Shown: positions 1 through 6,269, counted from the first letter of the stretch. The stretch: 8,835 bases of DNA from Syntrophaceae bacterium UBA6255 (GCA_002441205.1 DJVN01000052.1:28606-37440), one strand, 5' to 3'. The notes: a model not told the origin generated them from the letters alone. Made by a program: numbers and translations.

Positions 1-45
1 ACCACCCCCTCAAGATGGCGTGTCTACCAATTCCACCACTTCGGC
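1..45 (-). tRNA. leuU: tRNA-Leu (anticodon GAG), 3' part cut off by window edge
   Basis: Read on the minus strand from 45 to 1, this is the 5' half of a leucine tRNA. It starts GCCGAAG, followed by a D-arm of the GTGGAATTGGTAGACAC type and a 5-bp anticodon stem (18-14 paired with 6-2). The seven-base loop TTGAGGG at 13-7 places the anticodon GAG at 11-9. The 5' half matches E. coli tRNA-Leu(GAG) closely as I remember it. The variable arm, T-arm and acceptor 3' strand lie outside the window. It follows secG on the same strand after 98 bp, the same order as secG-leuU in E. coli. It may therefore be transcribed from the secG promoter and processed from the transcript. Confidence 0.93.
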
Positions 46-143
46 ACCCGAAAAATTTTAAAATGTCTGCATCCGGCCAGCGTTTTCTTGAATTATATTT
101 CTCATATCCGGCCGCCGGATTATCAATTCGAACAGAGCTTTGA

Positions 144-521
144 TTACTTGCTTGCCGGTACTGTAGGCGCTGCCGGTACGTTCGTCGTGTCCGGGCTTGC
201 CATAGGAGCTGGAAGTTTTGTTGCATCCGGGCTTGTCGCAGGAATTGAGTTATCCACCGCAGATGGCTTTTGCTCCATTAAGGAGGAAGACCCTTTGTGA
301 GAGGCCATATATGTAAGCGTCAGGGATGTCAGCATAAAAATTATTGCTACTCCTGCGGTCAATTTTCCTAAAAATGTGCCTGCGCCGGTCGAACCGAAAA
401 CGGTCTGGCTGGAACCGCCGAACGCGGCGCCCATATTAGCGCCTTTGCCTGCCTGAAGAAGAACAATCAGAATCAAGACAAAACAAACTAAAATATGAAG
501 AGCAATCAATAACGTATACAT
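144..521 (-). CDS. secG: Protein translocase subunit SecG
   Basis: SecG is the small accessory subunit of the SecYEG channel in the inner membrane and assists SecA-driven protein export. The 125-residue product has the family layout: a first membrane helix at about residues 2-22, a conserved cytoplasmic loop at 25-54 (GKGANMGAAFGGSS then a FGSTGAGTFLGKLTA stretch), and a second helix at about 55-73. The tail at 74-125 is hydrophilic and rich in Ala, Pro, Ser and Thr, making the protein longer than the minimal family form. Within it, residues 97-108 and 109-120 form two adjacent 12-residue units, both starting SPD. The ATG at 521 is preceded only by a weak AAGAGA ribosome site. A sigma-70-like promoter lies upstream at 560-588. 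The next feature downstream is tRNA-Leu. Confidence 0.97.
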   Translation of the reverse strand: MYTLLIALHILVCFVLILIVLLQAGKGANMGAAFGGSSQTVFGSTGAGTFLGKLTAGVAIIFMLTSLTLTYMASHKGSSSLMEQKPSAVDNSIPATSPDATKLPAPMASPDTTNVPAAPTVPASK

Positions 522-559
522 AAAAATCTCTTGTTAAAATTTTATTTTAAAGCGGCTGG

Positions 560-588
560 ACAATACCAAAACGGTATACGCTAGTCAA
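560..588 (-). promoter_or_regulatory. Putative sigma-70 promoter of secG
   Basis: On the minus strand there is TTGACT (588-583), a 17-base spacer and TATTGT (565-560), giving 5/6 and 4/6 matches to consensus. The start of transcription would fall near 553, about 32 bases before the secG ATG. An ATACC-5-GGTAT inverted repeat (563-577) overlaps the -10 side of the spacer and could be an operator, but its arms are short. Confidence 0.55.
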
Positions 589-632
589 CTTTTTTCTTTT
601 CCCTGTTATTTCATAAACTTATGTCCGTCGCC

Positions 633-1520
633 TCAAATCCTGATATATTTCCCCCCGTCCATTGTTATCCTCCCCGTTCTCTCCAAGTATTCAATATGTT
701 TACCGACCAGCGCCCGCTCATTCGATTCAAAGAATTCCCTGGGTTCCCTCGGCTTGCCGTAGATGAGCCACGCCCCGGCGATTTCGTCCAGCGATTGGGG
801 TTCTTTCAAAAAATTCAGGATTTTCTCTTCACGCTGATAAACGACATTTTCATAATCATACCAAAGCTTTCCCGGATTTTCTTCAAAAAGTCCGGTGTTG
901 TGGGAAGCCATCCACCTGCGTGCGGGAATGGATTTAAGCCTGCGAATGGATTCGATGGTTTGTTCAATGCTGGAATAAAGATCCCCGTACCAGGGACCGA
1001 ATGTTGTCAGATCGTAATCCCCGAGGAAAAGCACTTCTTCATCAGGAATGAAAAAAGAGAGATGCCCCGGCGTGTGGCCGGGCGTCGCAATGACCTGAAC
1101 CTTAAGAGATCCAAGATCAATTGTTTCTTCATCCCGGAAAAACAGAGCGTCCTTTTGCGGACGATAGTTGAAATTATTTAGCACGATGTTTTTCCAGAGT
1201 TCGCGGAGTTGTTCGTCCTTAATGTTGTACCAGTCTAAAAATATTTCAATATCGGTCAAAGGCGGAAAATCCTTCTCCGAGATACGCAGTGGGCAATGCT
1301 CAAAAAGATATAAAAATCCCATGTGGTCTTCATGCCAATGCGACAACCAGACCTGGTCAACCTTTTCTTTTTGTTTCAAATCGGAAAGTTTCTGCAGTCC
1401 ACAGGACGGATCGATGATCACCCTGCAATCTTTTCCTTCCAGATACACGGAATGATTGAAAGGATATTTGCCGCCGTTGTCCCCTTGAATAAACCGAATC
1501 CGACCCAACTGAACATCCAT
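633..1520 (-). CDS. MBL-fold metallo-hydrolase (LACTB2/glyoxalase II-like)
   Basis: The 295-residue product is a metallo-beta-lactamase-fold hydrolase, probably cytoplasmic because no signal peptide is visible. The HxHxDH metal-binding motif is H61-W-H63-E-D65-H66. Further ligand motifs are ATPGHTPGH at 145-153 (H149), the bridging aspartate D168 in FLGDYD, and H207 in SHNTG. The part after about residue 240 (LDEIAGAW to EYLERTGRI) resembles the winged-helix tail of LACTB2-like members. The family includes glyoxalase II, lactonases and nucleases, and the sequence alone does not give the substrate. The ATG at 1520 is preceded by GAGGAAG about 11 bases upstream. A possible promoter (1556-1585) and a palindrome (1582-1597) lie in front. 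The gene ends 111 bp before secG, which has its own promoter. Confidence 0.9.
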   Translation of the reverse strand: MDVQLGRIRFIQGDNGGKYPFNHSVYLEGKDCRVIIDPSCGLQKLSDLKQKEKVDQVWLSHWHEDHMGFLYLFEHCPLRISEKDFPPLTDIEIFLDWYNIKDEQLRELWKNIVLNNFNYRPQKDALFFRDEETIDLGSLKVQVIATPGHTPGHLSFFIPDEEVLFLGDYDLTTFGPWYGDLYSSIEQTIESIRRLKSIPARRWMASHNTGLFEENPGKLWYDYENVVYQREEKILNFLKEPQSLDEIAGAWLIYGKPREPREFFESNERALVGKHIEYLERTGRITMDGGKYIRI

Positions 1521-1555
1521 CGTTAATGGTCTTCCTCTAAAATTACCTGTCCTGA

Positions 1556-1585
1556 CTTATACTGGAATTGACAGAGAAAGTCCAA
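1556..1585 (-). promoter_or_regulatory. Possible promoter of the MBL hydrolase gene
   Basis: On the minus strand there is a weak -35 TTGGAC (1585-1580), an 18-base spacer and a good -10 TATAAG (1561-1556). The start of transcription would be near 1549, about 29 bases before the ATG. The -35 element overlaps the palindrome at 1582-1597. The -35 match is only 3/6, so this is tentative. Confidence 0.35.
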
Positions 1586-1597
1586 TGAGGTCATTGG
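1582..1597. repeat. 16-bp operator-like palindrome
   Basis: The sequence CCAATGA-GG-TCATTGG has perfect 7-bp arms around a 2-bp centre. It overlaps the proposed -35 of the MBL hydrolase gene, as an operator would. A terminator for the STAS pair is unlikely, because no T tract follows on the minus strand. Confidence 0.5.
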
Positions 1598-1680
1598 TTG
1601 CACCTACAAAAGTGTAGTATCGAGCAGTCGCTAAATTTGAGGATTACTGGTTGAAAGTTGCAATGAAAAAATTGTCTGTG

Positions 1681-2067
1681 CTATTTCTTTTTATTGCGTT
1701 TAAGCCACGCTCTGGCTGCATCAATATCGGTAAACCATTTCACGTTAAGACCTGCATTGAGTGCTGTAGTCTCGTGAAAATTACGGTAATCAGAATTTTC
1801 TGGAAGGTCTACCATAGCCACCTTTGTTCTACCGTAAAATTCTGGTGGATGACTTCTGACACGCTCATAGGCTCCCGCATATCCGTAGCGTCCTTTTATA
1901 GCACGGACATCCATTAAAATATACTTTACACCACTTGCTAAAACCGTAGCGTTGCATTCTTCTAACATTGTATTAATCTGGCTCTCTAACATTTTGCCTG
2001 ATAAAATAAATTCTAATATTCCTTCATTAACAGATGACGAGATTTTATATTCTGATTTCTTTTCCAT
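1681..2067 (-). CDS. SpoIIAA-like (STAS/SEC14 domain) protein, second of a tandem pair
   Basis: This 128-residue soluble protein has no signal peptide or membrane segment. It resembles the SpoIIAA-like family, an alpha/beta STAS/SEC14 fold. Visible hallmarks are the N-terminal strands (SSSVNEGILEFILSG), a central strand ending in ILMDVRAI at about 50-57, a second strand VAMVDLPE, and a C-terminal WFTDIDAARAWLK helix. It is a clear paralogue of the gene just upstream: both begin MEK with SSSVN and GILE, and both have DVRA, DxPE, NAGL and WFTDID. The ATG at 2067 has AAAGGAAA about 6 bases upstream. The 29-bp gap and shared strand suggest one operon. I see no phosphorylatable serine motif like that of anti-sigma antagonists, so a role in sigma-factor partner switching is not supported. 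Function unknown. Confidence 0.8.
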   Translation of the reverse strand: MEKKSEYKISSSVNEGILEFILSGKMLESQINTMLEECNATVLASGVKYILMDVRAIKGRYGYAGAYERVRSHPPEFYGRTKVAMVDLPENSDYRNFHETTALNAGLNVKWFTDIDAARAWLKRNKKK

Positions 2068-2096
2068 TTGTGGTTTCCTTTAATCTCGTTTCTTTA

Positions 2097-2459
2097 CTAG
2101 CTCTTAATCCACTTTCTTGCAATATCTATATCGGTAAACCATGTGAATAACAGCCCAGCATTTTTTACTGCAGTCGAAAAGGAAGCCTTTTCTGGGCGGT
2201 CCACTATTGCGACTTGAATCTCAAAAATAACAGAAGAAAAAGTTCTGACAAAACGATAGATTTCTGTCTCCTCTAAACGTCCCCCAAGAGCACGAACATC
2301 AATCATTGCTTTATTTGCGTTATTTGCTTTGAGGATAGCGTCAAATTCATTTAGCATCTTTTCATTAGTGGCAATACCTATTGCATTGCCTGTCACAACA
2401 ATTTCAAGAATTCCGTCATTAACAGATGATGAAACTTGATAATCTGCATTCTTTTCCAT
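2097..2459 (-). CDS. SpoIIAA-like (STAS/SEC14 domain) protein, first of a tandem pair
   Basis: This 120-residue product is the paralogue and upstream partner of the gene at 1681-2067. The shared skeleton is MEK, SSSVN-x-GILE, a DVRA strand (here MIDVRALGGR), VAIVDRPE, NAGL and WFTDIDIARKWIK. The middle sections differ strongly (about 20-45 and 58-80), so the duplication is old and the copies have probably diverged in partner or ligand. The ATG at 2459 is preceded by a good GGGGAG site 7 bases upstream. An extended -10 promoter at 2527-2535 lies about 70 bases in front, with a long palindrome across its -35 position. In this family such proteins are often uncharacterised and sometimes linked to membrane lipid or stress functions. 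That is background knowledge, not something shown here. Confidence 0.8.
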   Translation of the reverse strand: MEKNADYQVSSSVNDGILEIVVTGNAIGIATNEKMLNEFDAILKANNANKAMIDVRALGGRLEETEIYRFVRTFSSVIFEIQVAIVDRPEKASFSTAVKNAGLLFTWFTDIDIARKWIKS

Positions 2460-2526
2460 TGATGAACTCCCCTGTTGTGGTTAGCAGTTAATTTTCAAAC
2501 TTCATTTTTATGATGGATTGACTATT

Positions 2527-2535
2527 ATTATAGCA
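2527..2535 (-). promoter_or_regulatory. Extended -10 promoter of the STAS pair
   Basis: The minus strand reads TGC-TATAAT (2535-2527), an exact -10 hexamer with the TG extension that lessens the need for a -35 box. At the -35 distance only a poor CTTTTA is present, inside the palindrome 2537-2562. The predicted start is near 2520, leaving an untranslated leader of about 60 bases before the ATG at 2459. Confidence 0.55.
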
Positions 2536-2536
2536 C

Positions 2537-2562
2537 TATTCCTCTTTTTTAAAAGAGGAATA
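2537..2562. repeat. 26-bp near-perfect palindrome next to the STAS promoter
   Basis: Arms of 12 bp (2537-2548 and 2551-2562, core ATTCCTCTTTT / AAAAGAGGAAT) pair perfectly around a 2-base centre. It lies directly upstream of the extended -10 and covers the -35 zone of the STAS pair. It could be an operator, or a weak bidirectional terminator behind the small membrane protein gene. The stem is AT-rich, and on the minus strand GAATAGTGC rather than a T tract follows it, so I favour a protein-binding site. Confidence 0.6.
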
Positions 2563-2653
2563 TATACAGTGTCACTGATAACGGATTGAAAGAAAGTATA
2601 ATTTTCAAGATTGACTTTGTGTGGACTACAGGAAGCTATACCCGATAGAACTT

Positions 2654-2953
2654 TTACGATGGCAATTCATTTTTATTGTTTGTGCCTGCCAATGCCAGAA
2701 CAACCAGGGTCCATGCCGGAAACAACTGCAAACCGGGAATCACCTCCACAACGAGCGCCGGTAAAAGCGCCCATTTAAAACCAATGACTGCAAATAATAC
2801 GAGCACTGTAACGACATCAATCATCCAGTACACCGGTGGCGTGAATGTGAAAGCAAATCCTAGAATGTCCGAAATGAGTGCACACAACAGGGCCCATCGC
2901 CATCCGGGCCGTTTCCATGCGGTTGTAAAGTTATTGATGAATTTTTTTATCAT
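2654..2953 (-). CDS. Small integral membrane protein, function unknown
   Basis: I do not recognise a named family. From the ATG at 2953 the product is 99 residues. It has a basic N-terminus (MIKKF to KRPGWRW), a hydrophobic helix at about 18-37, a second at about 41-58, and one or two more between 60 and 90, so three or four membrane passes are likely. The tail NNKNELPS is short and polar. The frame is also open to a TTG at 2998, which would add 15 residues (MNRDCLTKG..). I prefer the ATG because AGGAAG sits just before it and the extra residues look unlike a membrane protein N-terminus. The spacing to the ATG is short, so the choice is not certain. The PilZ gene ends 60 bp upstream on the same strand, suggesting co-transcription. 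Confidence 0.65.
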   Translation of the reverse strand: MIKKFINNFTTAWKRPGWRWALLCALISDILGFAFTFTPPVYWMIDVVTVLVLFAVIGFKWALLPALVVEVIPGLQLFPAWTLVVLALAGTNNKNELPS

Positions 2954-3013
2954 ATCTTCCTGACAATCATTTCCCTTTGTCAGACAGTCTCTGTTCAAGA
3001 AAGATTGGGCCTC

Positions 3014-3391
3014 TTAGACTTTTTTATCGGCCTGGTGTAATTTTCTGATCTGTGAGATATAAAACTTGATTTTTTCGATCGCTTCACGGGGTGTATCGAT
3101 AAACTCTACACCGGCATCATACGATTTATCATCTATATTTACTTTGACCCATTTTATTTTCCCTAATGATGTTATCTGTCTTCCCAGCGTTTTTAATTTG
3201 AAATCTATTTTGAGAAGCGTATCGACTGGCAAAAGAATGTCGGTTTGAATTTTTGCTCCGTGAACAGAAATATCCTTGCTATAGTTGAACGGAAACCCTT
3301 TTTTAAGAGGAATAATTTTATCAATGGCGATAACAGAGATAGAGATTTCGTTGATGACCTTCAGCCGTTCCTCTTTTCTCCTTTCTATCAT
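3014..3391 (-). CDS. PilZ-domain protein, likely cyclic di-GMP receptor
   Basis: The 125-residue protein consists almost wholly of a PilZ domain, which binds cyclic di-GMP and changes partner activity in motility, exopolysaccharide or surface behaviour. Both ligand motifs are present: RxxxR at R5-KEE-R9 (in IERRKEERLKV) and DxSxxG at D40-I-S42-VH-G45. The strands LKIDFKL, GKIKWVK and DAGVEFID follow the usual PilZ barrel. The C-terminal helix ending RKLHQADKKV is basic. Key residues are intact, so ligand binding is expected. The ATG at 3391 has GAGGAG 9 bases upstream. A plausible promoter lies at 3441-3469. The downstream neighbour is a small membrane protein, which could be its partner; this is inferred only from position. 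Confidence 0.88.
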   Translation of the reverse strand: MIERRKEERLKVINEISISVIAIDKIIPLKKGFPFNYSKDISVHGAKIQTDILLPVDTLLKIDFKLKTLGRQITSLGKIKWVKVNIDDKSYDAGVEFIDTPREAIEKIKFYISQIRKLHQADKKV

Positions 3392-3440
3392 GACAGCTCA
3401 CTCCTCTTTTTCCAAGTTTAACCTCAAATTTTATGTGTCA

Positions 3441-3469
3441 ATTTTACTACAAGAATTTCAGTTTGTATA
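3441..3469 (-). promoter_or_regulatory. Possible promoter of the PilZ gene
   Basis: The minus strand shows TATACA (3469-3464), a 17-base spacer and TAAAAT (3446-3441), 4/6 and 5/6 matches to consensus. The start would be near 3434, about 42 bases before the ATG. A TTGACA just downstream (3441-3436) lacks a well-placed -10. Confidence 0.4.
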
Positions 3470-3515
3470 TAAAGGAAATATTGACCCTATAGCGTCGATT
3501 TTTGTTCAGATCCCG

Positions 3516-4172
3516 TCAGCGGCTTAAAGTAACGCCGACCCTATGACAATATTTATTGACCGGGCATTGACTGCAAAGCGGTGAAACAGGCTTGCATGTT
3601 TTGCGACCGAATGCAACCATGATGGTGTTGTAAATAATCCAGTGACGTCGCGGCAACTTTTTGCGCAGGGCAAATTCTGTTTCATCAGGCGTTTTTGTTT
3701 TTACGTAGCCCAGACGGTTGGAAATTCTGTGAACATGTGTATCCACACAAATCGCATCCTTTCCGTAGGCGAGCGAGACGACTAAATTAGCTGTTTTGCG
3801 CCCCACGCCCTTGATGCTCAACAAGTCGTCTAAGTTGTCCGGCACTTTGGAGTTAAAACGGTTGATCAGTTCCCGGCAGGCATGATGAATGTTTTTTGCC
3901 TTTACGCGGTAAAAACCGACCGGATAAATTGTCCTGGCTATTTTATCCAAAGGAACGTTGAGCATTTCTTCCGGTGTGGAGGCCAGCGAAAAAAGCCTGT
4001 CCGTTGCCACAGCGGTGACTTCATCTTTTGTCCGCAGGCTCAAGAGCGTTGAAATTAAAATGACAAAGGGATCGCGCTGATTTTCCGCCAGCTGGGAGAC
4101 AATCGGCATGGTTCCCACGGCCAGCTCTTTCTTCAGTATTTTAATAATGGTGTTGATGTCAGCATCTTTCAT
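3516..4172 (-). CDS. nth: Endonuclease III (DNA glycosylase/AP lyase)
   Basis: Nth removes oxidised pyrimidines from DNA and cuts the resulting abasic site during base excision repair. The 218-residue protein has the usual length. The helix-hairpin-helix LLSIKGVGRKTANLVV contains catalytic lysine K126, and VDTHVHRISNRLG contains catalytic aspartate D144. The four iron-sulphur cysteines C193, C200, C203 and C209 have the standard C-x6-C-x2-C-x5-C spacing. The N-terminal loop reads LLSLRTKD (43-50), with R47 where E. coli has the lesion-pocket glutamine Q41. The ATG at 4172 is preceded by AGGGA about 11 bases upstream. The gene begins 85 bp after the typA stop codon, with a repeat-like segment between, so it may be read from the typA promoter. 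Confidence 0.95.
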   Translation of the reverse strand: MKDADINTIIKILKKELAVGTMPIVSQLAENQRDPFVILISTLLSLRTKDEVTAVATDRLFSLASTPEEMLNVPLDKIARTIYPVGFYRVKAKNIHHACRELINRFNSKVPDNLDDLLSIKGVGRKTANLVVSLAYGKDAICVDTHVHRISNRLGYVKTKTPDETEFALRKKLPRRHWIIYNTIMVAFGRKTCKPVSPLCSQCPVNKYCHRVGVTLSR

Positions 4173-4189
4173 ATATCAACAAATCCCTG

Positions 4190-4247
4190 GTCATTTCGAC
4201 GAACGAACATAACATCATTGCGACACTCTCTCCAATCCCAGAATGAC
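4190..4247. repeat. Degenerate repeat-like element between typA and nth
   Basis: The 58-bp segment starts GTCATTTCGACG and ends AGAATGAC, so its ends are inverted copies of GTCATT. Inside, TCATTGCGAC (4215-4224) repeats TCATTTCGAC (4191-4200) with one mismatch. The motif resembles dispersed intergenic repeats of the GTCATTTCGACGAACG / GTCATTGCGA type that I recall from several bacterial genomes. It is non-coding, and no second copy is seen in the window. Confidence 0.45.
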
Positions 4248-4257
4248 TAAAGTTGTT

Positions 4258-6075
4258 TTATTCTTCTTTGCGGCTTTTCATCTGGCGCTTGGTCGCATCC
4301 AGTTCCATCTTTCTCAAGCGGACGCTTTTGGGGGTCACTTCCACCAGTTCATCCTCGGCAATGAATTCGATTGCCTGATCCAAAGACAAAACCCGCGGAG
4401 GTCTCAAAATAACTGTTGCATCGGATGTAGACGCTCTCATGTTCGTCAGTTTCTTTTCTTTTATAATATTCACATTGAGGTCTGAACTGCGGTTGCGTTC
4501 CCCAACAATCATGCCTGCGTAAACTTCCGTGCCGATTTCCACAATCATTTCTCCGCGATCTTCCATCGCGTAGCTGGCATAAGATGTGACACGGCCAGGA
4601 CGGTCGGCAACCAGTACGCCACTCAAACGCTGGGGAATCGGGCCTGACCACGGCGCGTAATCTTCCAAAAGCGAATTCATCACGCCGCCGCCCTTGGTAT
4701 CTGTCAAAAACTGACTGCGGAAACCGATCAATCCCCGTGAAGGAATCAGAAATTCCATGCTGACCCGACCGGACCCCTTGTTGATGAGGCTCTCCATACG
4801 CCCTTTTCTGATAGATAGTTTCTCCGTGATTTTGCCGACGAATTCTTCCGGAATGTCCAAAAATAGCCGTTCGACCGGTTCGTGCGTTTTGCCGCTGATT
4901 ACCCGCGTGATGACCCGCGGGCGGGAAACCATCAATTCATAGCCTTCACGGCGCATAGTCTCAATCAATACGGCCATTTGCAGTTCGCCTCGTCCGCAAA
5001 CTTCAAATGCGTCGGTTCTTTCCAACTTTTTAATTTTGATGGCGACATTGCGCAGCGCTTCTTTTTCCAGTCTCTCCAGTAAATGTCGCGAGGTGAGAAA
5101 TTTCCCTTCCTTGCCGGCGAAGGGACTGTCGTTGACATAAAACATCATGGACACAGTTGGTTCGTCTACAAGCAGGCGGGGCAGCAGTTTCGGATCGGTA
5201 AAAGAGGAAATGGTGTCACCGATCTTGACATTATCGACCCCGGCCAGCGCAATAATGTCGCCGGATTCAACCACGTCCGTCTGTTTTTTTGTCAGGCCGT
5301 AAAACGTGTAAAGCGCGGAAAATTTGATGCCGGAGATTATTTTATCCGCCGTGCAGAGACTGTAGTTATTGTTCATTTCCAGTTTGCCGCTTTGCAGGCG
5401 CCCCACGGCAATTTGTCCGACATAGGGATCGTAATCCAGATTGGTGACCAGAAACTGCGGGATCGCTTCGTCGTTTCCGCTGGGAGGCGGCATATATTCG
5501 ATAATGGTCTGGAGCAGAGGAAATAGATCGGTACTGTCGTCATTGATTTTTTTATGACTGATTCCGGCTTTGGCATTGGTATAAAGAATCGGAAACTCAA
5601 TTTGATTTTCTTCCGCTCCCAAATCAATAAAAAGGTCATATGTTTCATTGATGACTTCATCGATGCGCGCGTCGCTACGGTCAATTTTATTGATGACCAG
5701 AATAATGGGCAAATGCAGAGCCAGAGCTTTTTTCAAAACAAAACGAGTTTGAGGCAGAGGCCCTTCGCTCGCGTCCACCAGCAGGATTGCGCCATCCACC
5801 ATGTTCAGGCTGCGTTCCACCTCGCCGCCGAAATCGGCATGGCCGGGCGTATCCACAATATTGATTTTTACGCCGTTGTAATTGACGGCGGTATTCTTGG
5901 CCATAATGGTGATGCCGCGCTCTTTTTCCAAATCCATCGAATCCATCACTCGATCTTCCACTACCCGGTTCGCATGAAAAACCCCCGTCTGCTTCAGCAT
6001 GGCATTCAGCAGCGTGGTTTTTCCGTGATCGACATGGGAAATGATGGCAATATTACGTAAATGATTCTTCTTCAT
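4258..6075 (-). CDS. typA: Ribosome-associated translational GTPase TypA/BipA
   Basis: TypA (BipA) is an EF-G-like GTPase that binds the 70S ribosome and supports 50S assembly and growth under cold or other stress. At 605 residues it is full length. The GTPase domain carries G1 HVDHGKTT (14-21), G2 RGITI (53-57), G3 DTPGH (75-79) and G4 NKID (129-132). YTNAKAG near 165-171 is at the G5 position. EF-Tu-like domain 2, EF-G-like domains III and V, and the TypA-specific C-terminal domain follow (GRGELQMAVLIETMRREGYE, then the SRGLIGFRSQFLTDTKG region). The ATG at 6075 has GAAGGA 9 bases upstream. A weak TTGCAA-15-TATACA promoter is possible at 6127-6101. It is divergent from the acyltransferase gene; nth follows on the same strand. 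Confidence 0.98.
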   Translation of the reverse strand: MKKNHLRNIAIISHVDHGKTTLLNAMLKQTGVFHANRVVEDRVMDSMDLEKERGITIMAKNTAVNYNGVKINIVDTPGHADFGGEVERSLNMVDGAILLVDASEGPLPQTRFVLKKALALHLPIILVINKIDRSDARIDEVINETYDLFIDLGAEENQIEFPILYTNAKAGISHKKINDDSTDLFPLLQTIIEYMPPPSGNDEAIPQFLVTNLDYDPYVGQIAVGRLQSGKLEMNNNYSLCTADKIISGIKFSALYTFYGLTKKQTDVVESGDIIALAGVDNVKIGDTISSFTDPKLLPRLLVDEPTVSMMFYVNDSPFAGKEGKFLTSRHLLERLEKEALRNVAIKIKKLERTDAFEVCGRGELQMAVLIETMRREGYELMVSRPRVITRVISGKTHEPVERLFLDIPEEFVGKITEKLSIRKGRMESLINKGSGRVSMEFLIPSRGLIGFRSQFLTDTKGGGVMNSLLEDYAPWSGPIPQRLSGVLVADRPGRVTSYASYAMEDRGEMIVEIGTEVYAGMIVGERNRSSDLNVNIIKEKKLTNMRASTSDATVILRPPRVLSLDQAIEFIAEDELVEVTPKSVRLRKMELDATKRQMKSRKEE

Positions 6076-6185
6076 TCTTTTAAATCCTTCATGGTTATGA
6101 TGTATAACTGATTTAACAGACTTGCAACAGTTTTGAACACAACCGGTTATTGTTCGGAGACGGGCCTCTTAATTCGCGGCGACTA

Positions 6186-6194
6186 TGCTATAAT
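6186..6194 (+). promoter_or_regulatory. Extended -10 promoter (P1) of the acyltransferase gene
   Basis: TGC-TATAAT is a perfect extended -10, the same nine bases as at the STAS pair promoter. There is no good -35 at 17 bp. The start would be near 6201, about 69 bases before the ATG. Confidence 0.5.
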
Positions 6195-6198
6195 TTTC

Positions 6199-6227
6199 TT
6201 GACTTGTAAATCTCTTTTTCTTATGCT
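6199..6227 (+). promoter_or_regulatory. Second promoter (P2) of the acyltransferase gene
   Basis: TTGACT (6199-6204), a 17-base spacer and TATGCT (6222-6227) match consensus 5/6 and 4/6. The start would be near 6234, about 36 bases before the ATG. P1 and P2 overlap closely, so only one may be active under a given condition. Confidence 0.5.
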
Positions 6228-6269
6228 CGCCTAACTTGATGTAACTATTTTATTTTTAGGGTTGTCATT

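Noticed and set aside
106..120. Hairpin ATCCGGC-C-GCCGGAT between secG and the tRNA as a terminator
   Set aside because: The loop is too tight and no T tract follows on the minus strand; readthrough into the tRNA seems more likely.
88..300. 70-codon plus-strand frame opposite the secG tail
   Set aside because: Antisense to the low-complexity SecG tail. Its Gly/Ala/Val-rich look comes from the complementary Pro/Ala/Thr codons.
621..1181. 186-codon open frame on the plus strand
   Set aside because: It lies wholly antisense to the MBL hydrolase gene, whose metal-binding motifs are clear; its translation has no family resemblance and it has no good ribosome site.
2586..2608. TTGAAA-11-TTTCAA inverted repeat
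   Set aside because: Six AT-rich pairs with a long loop are common in AT-rich spacers; no promoter or T tract is tied to it.
6075..6093. Six-codon ORF (MKDLKE) overlapping the typA start
   Set aside because: Its ATG overlaps the typA ribosome site and it has none of its own; probably coincidence rather than a leader peptide.
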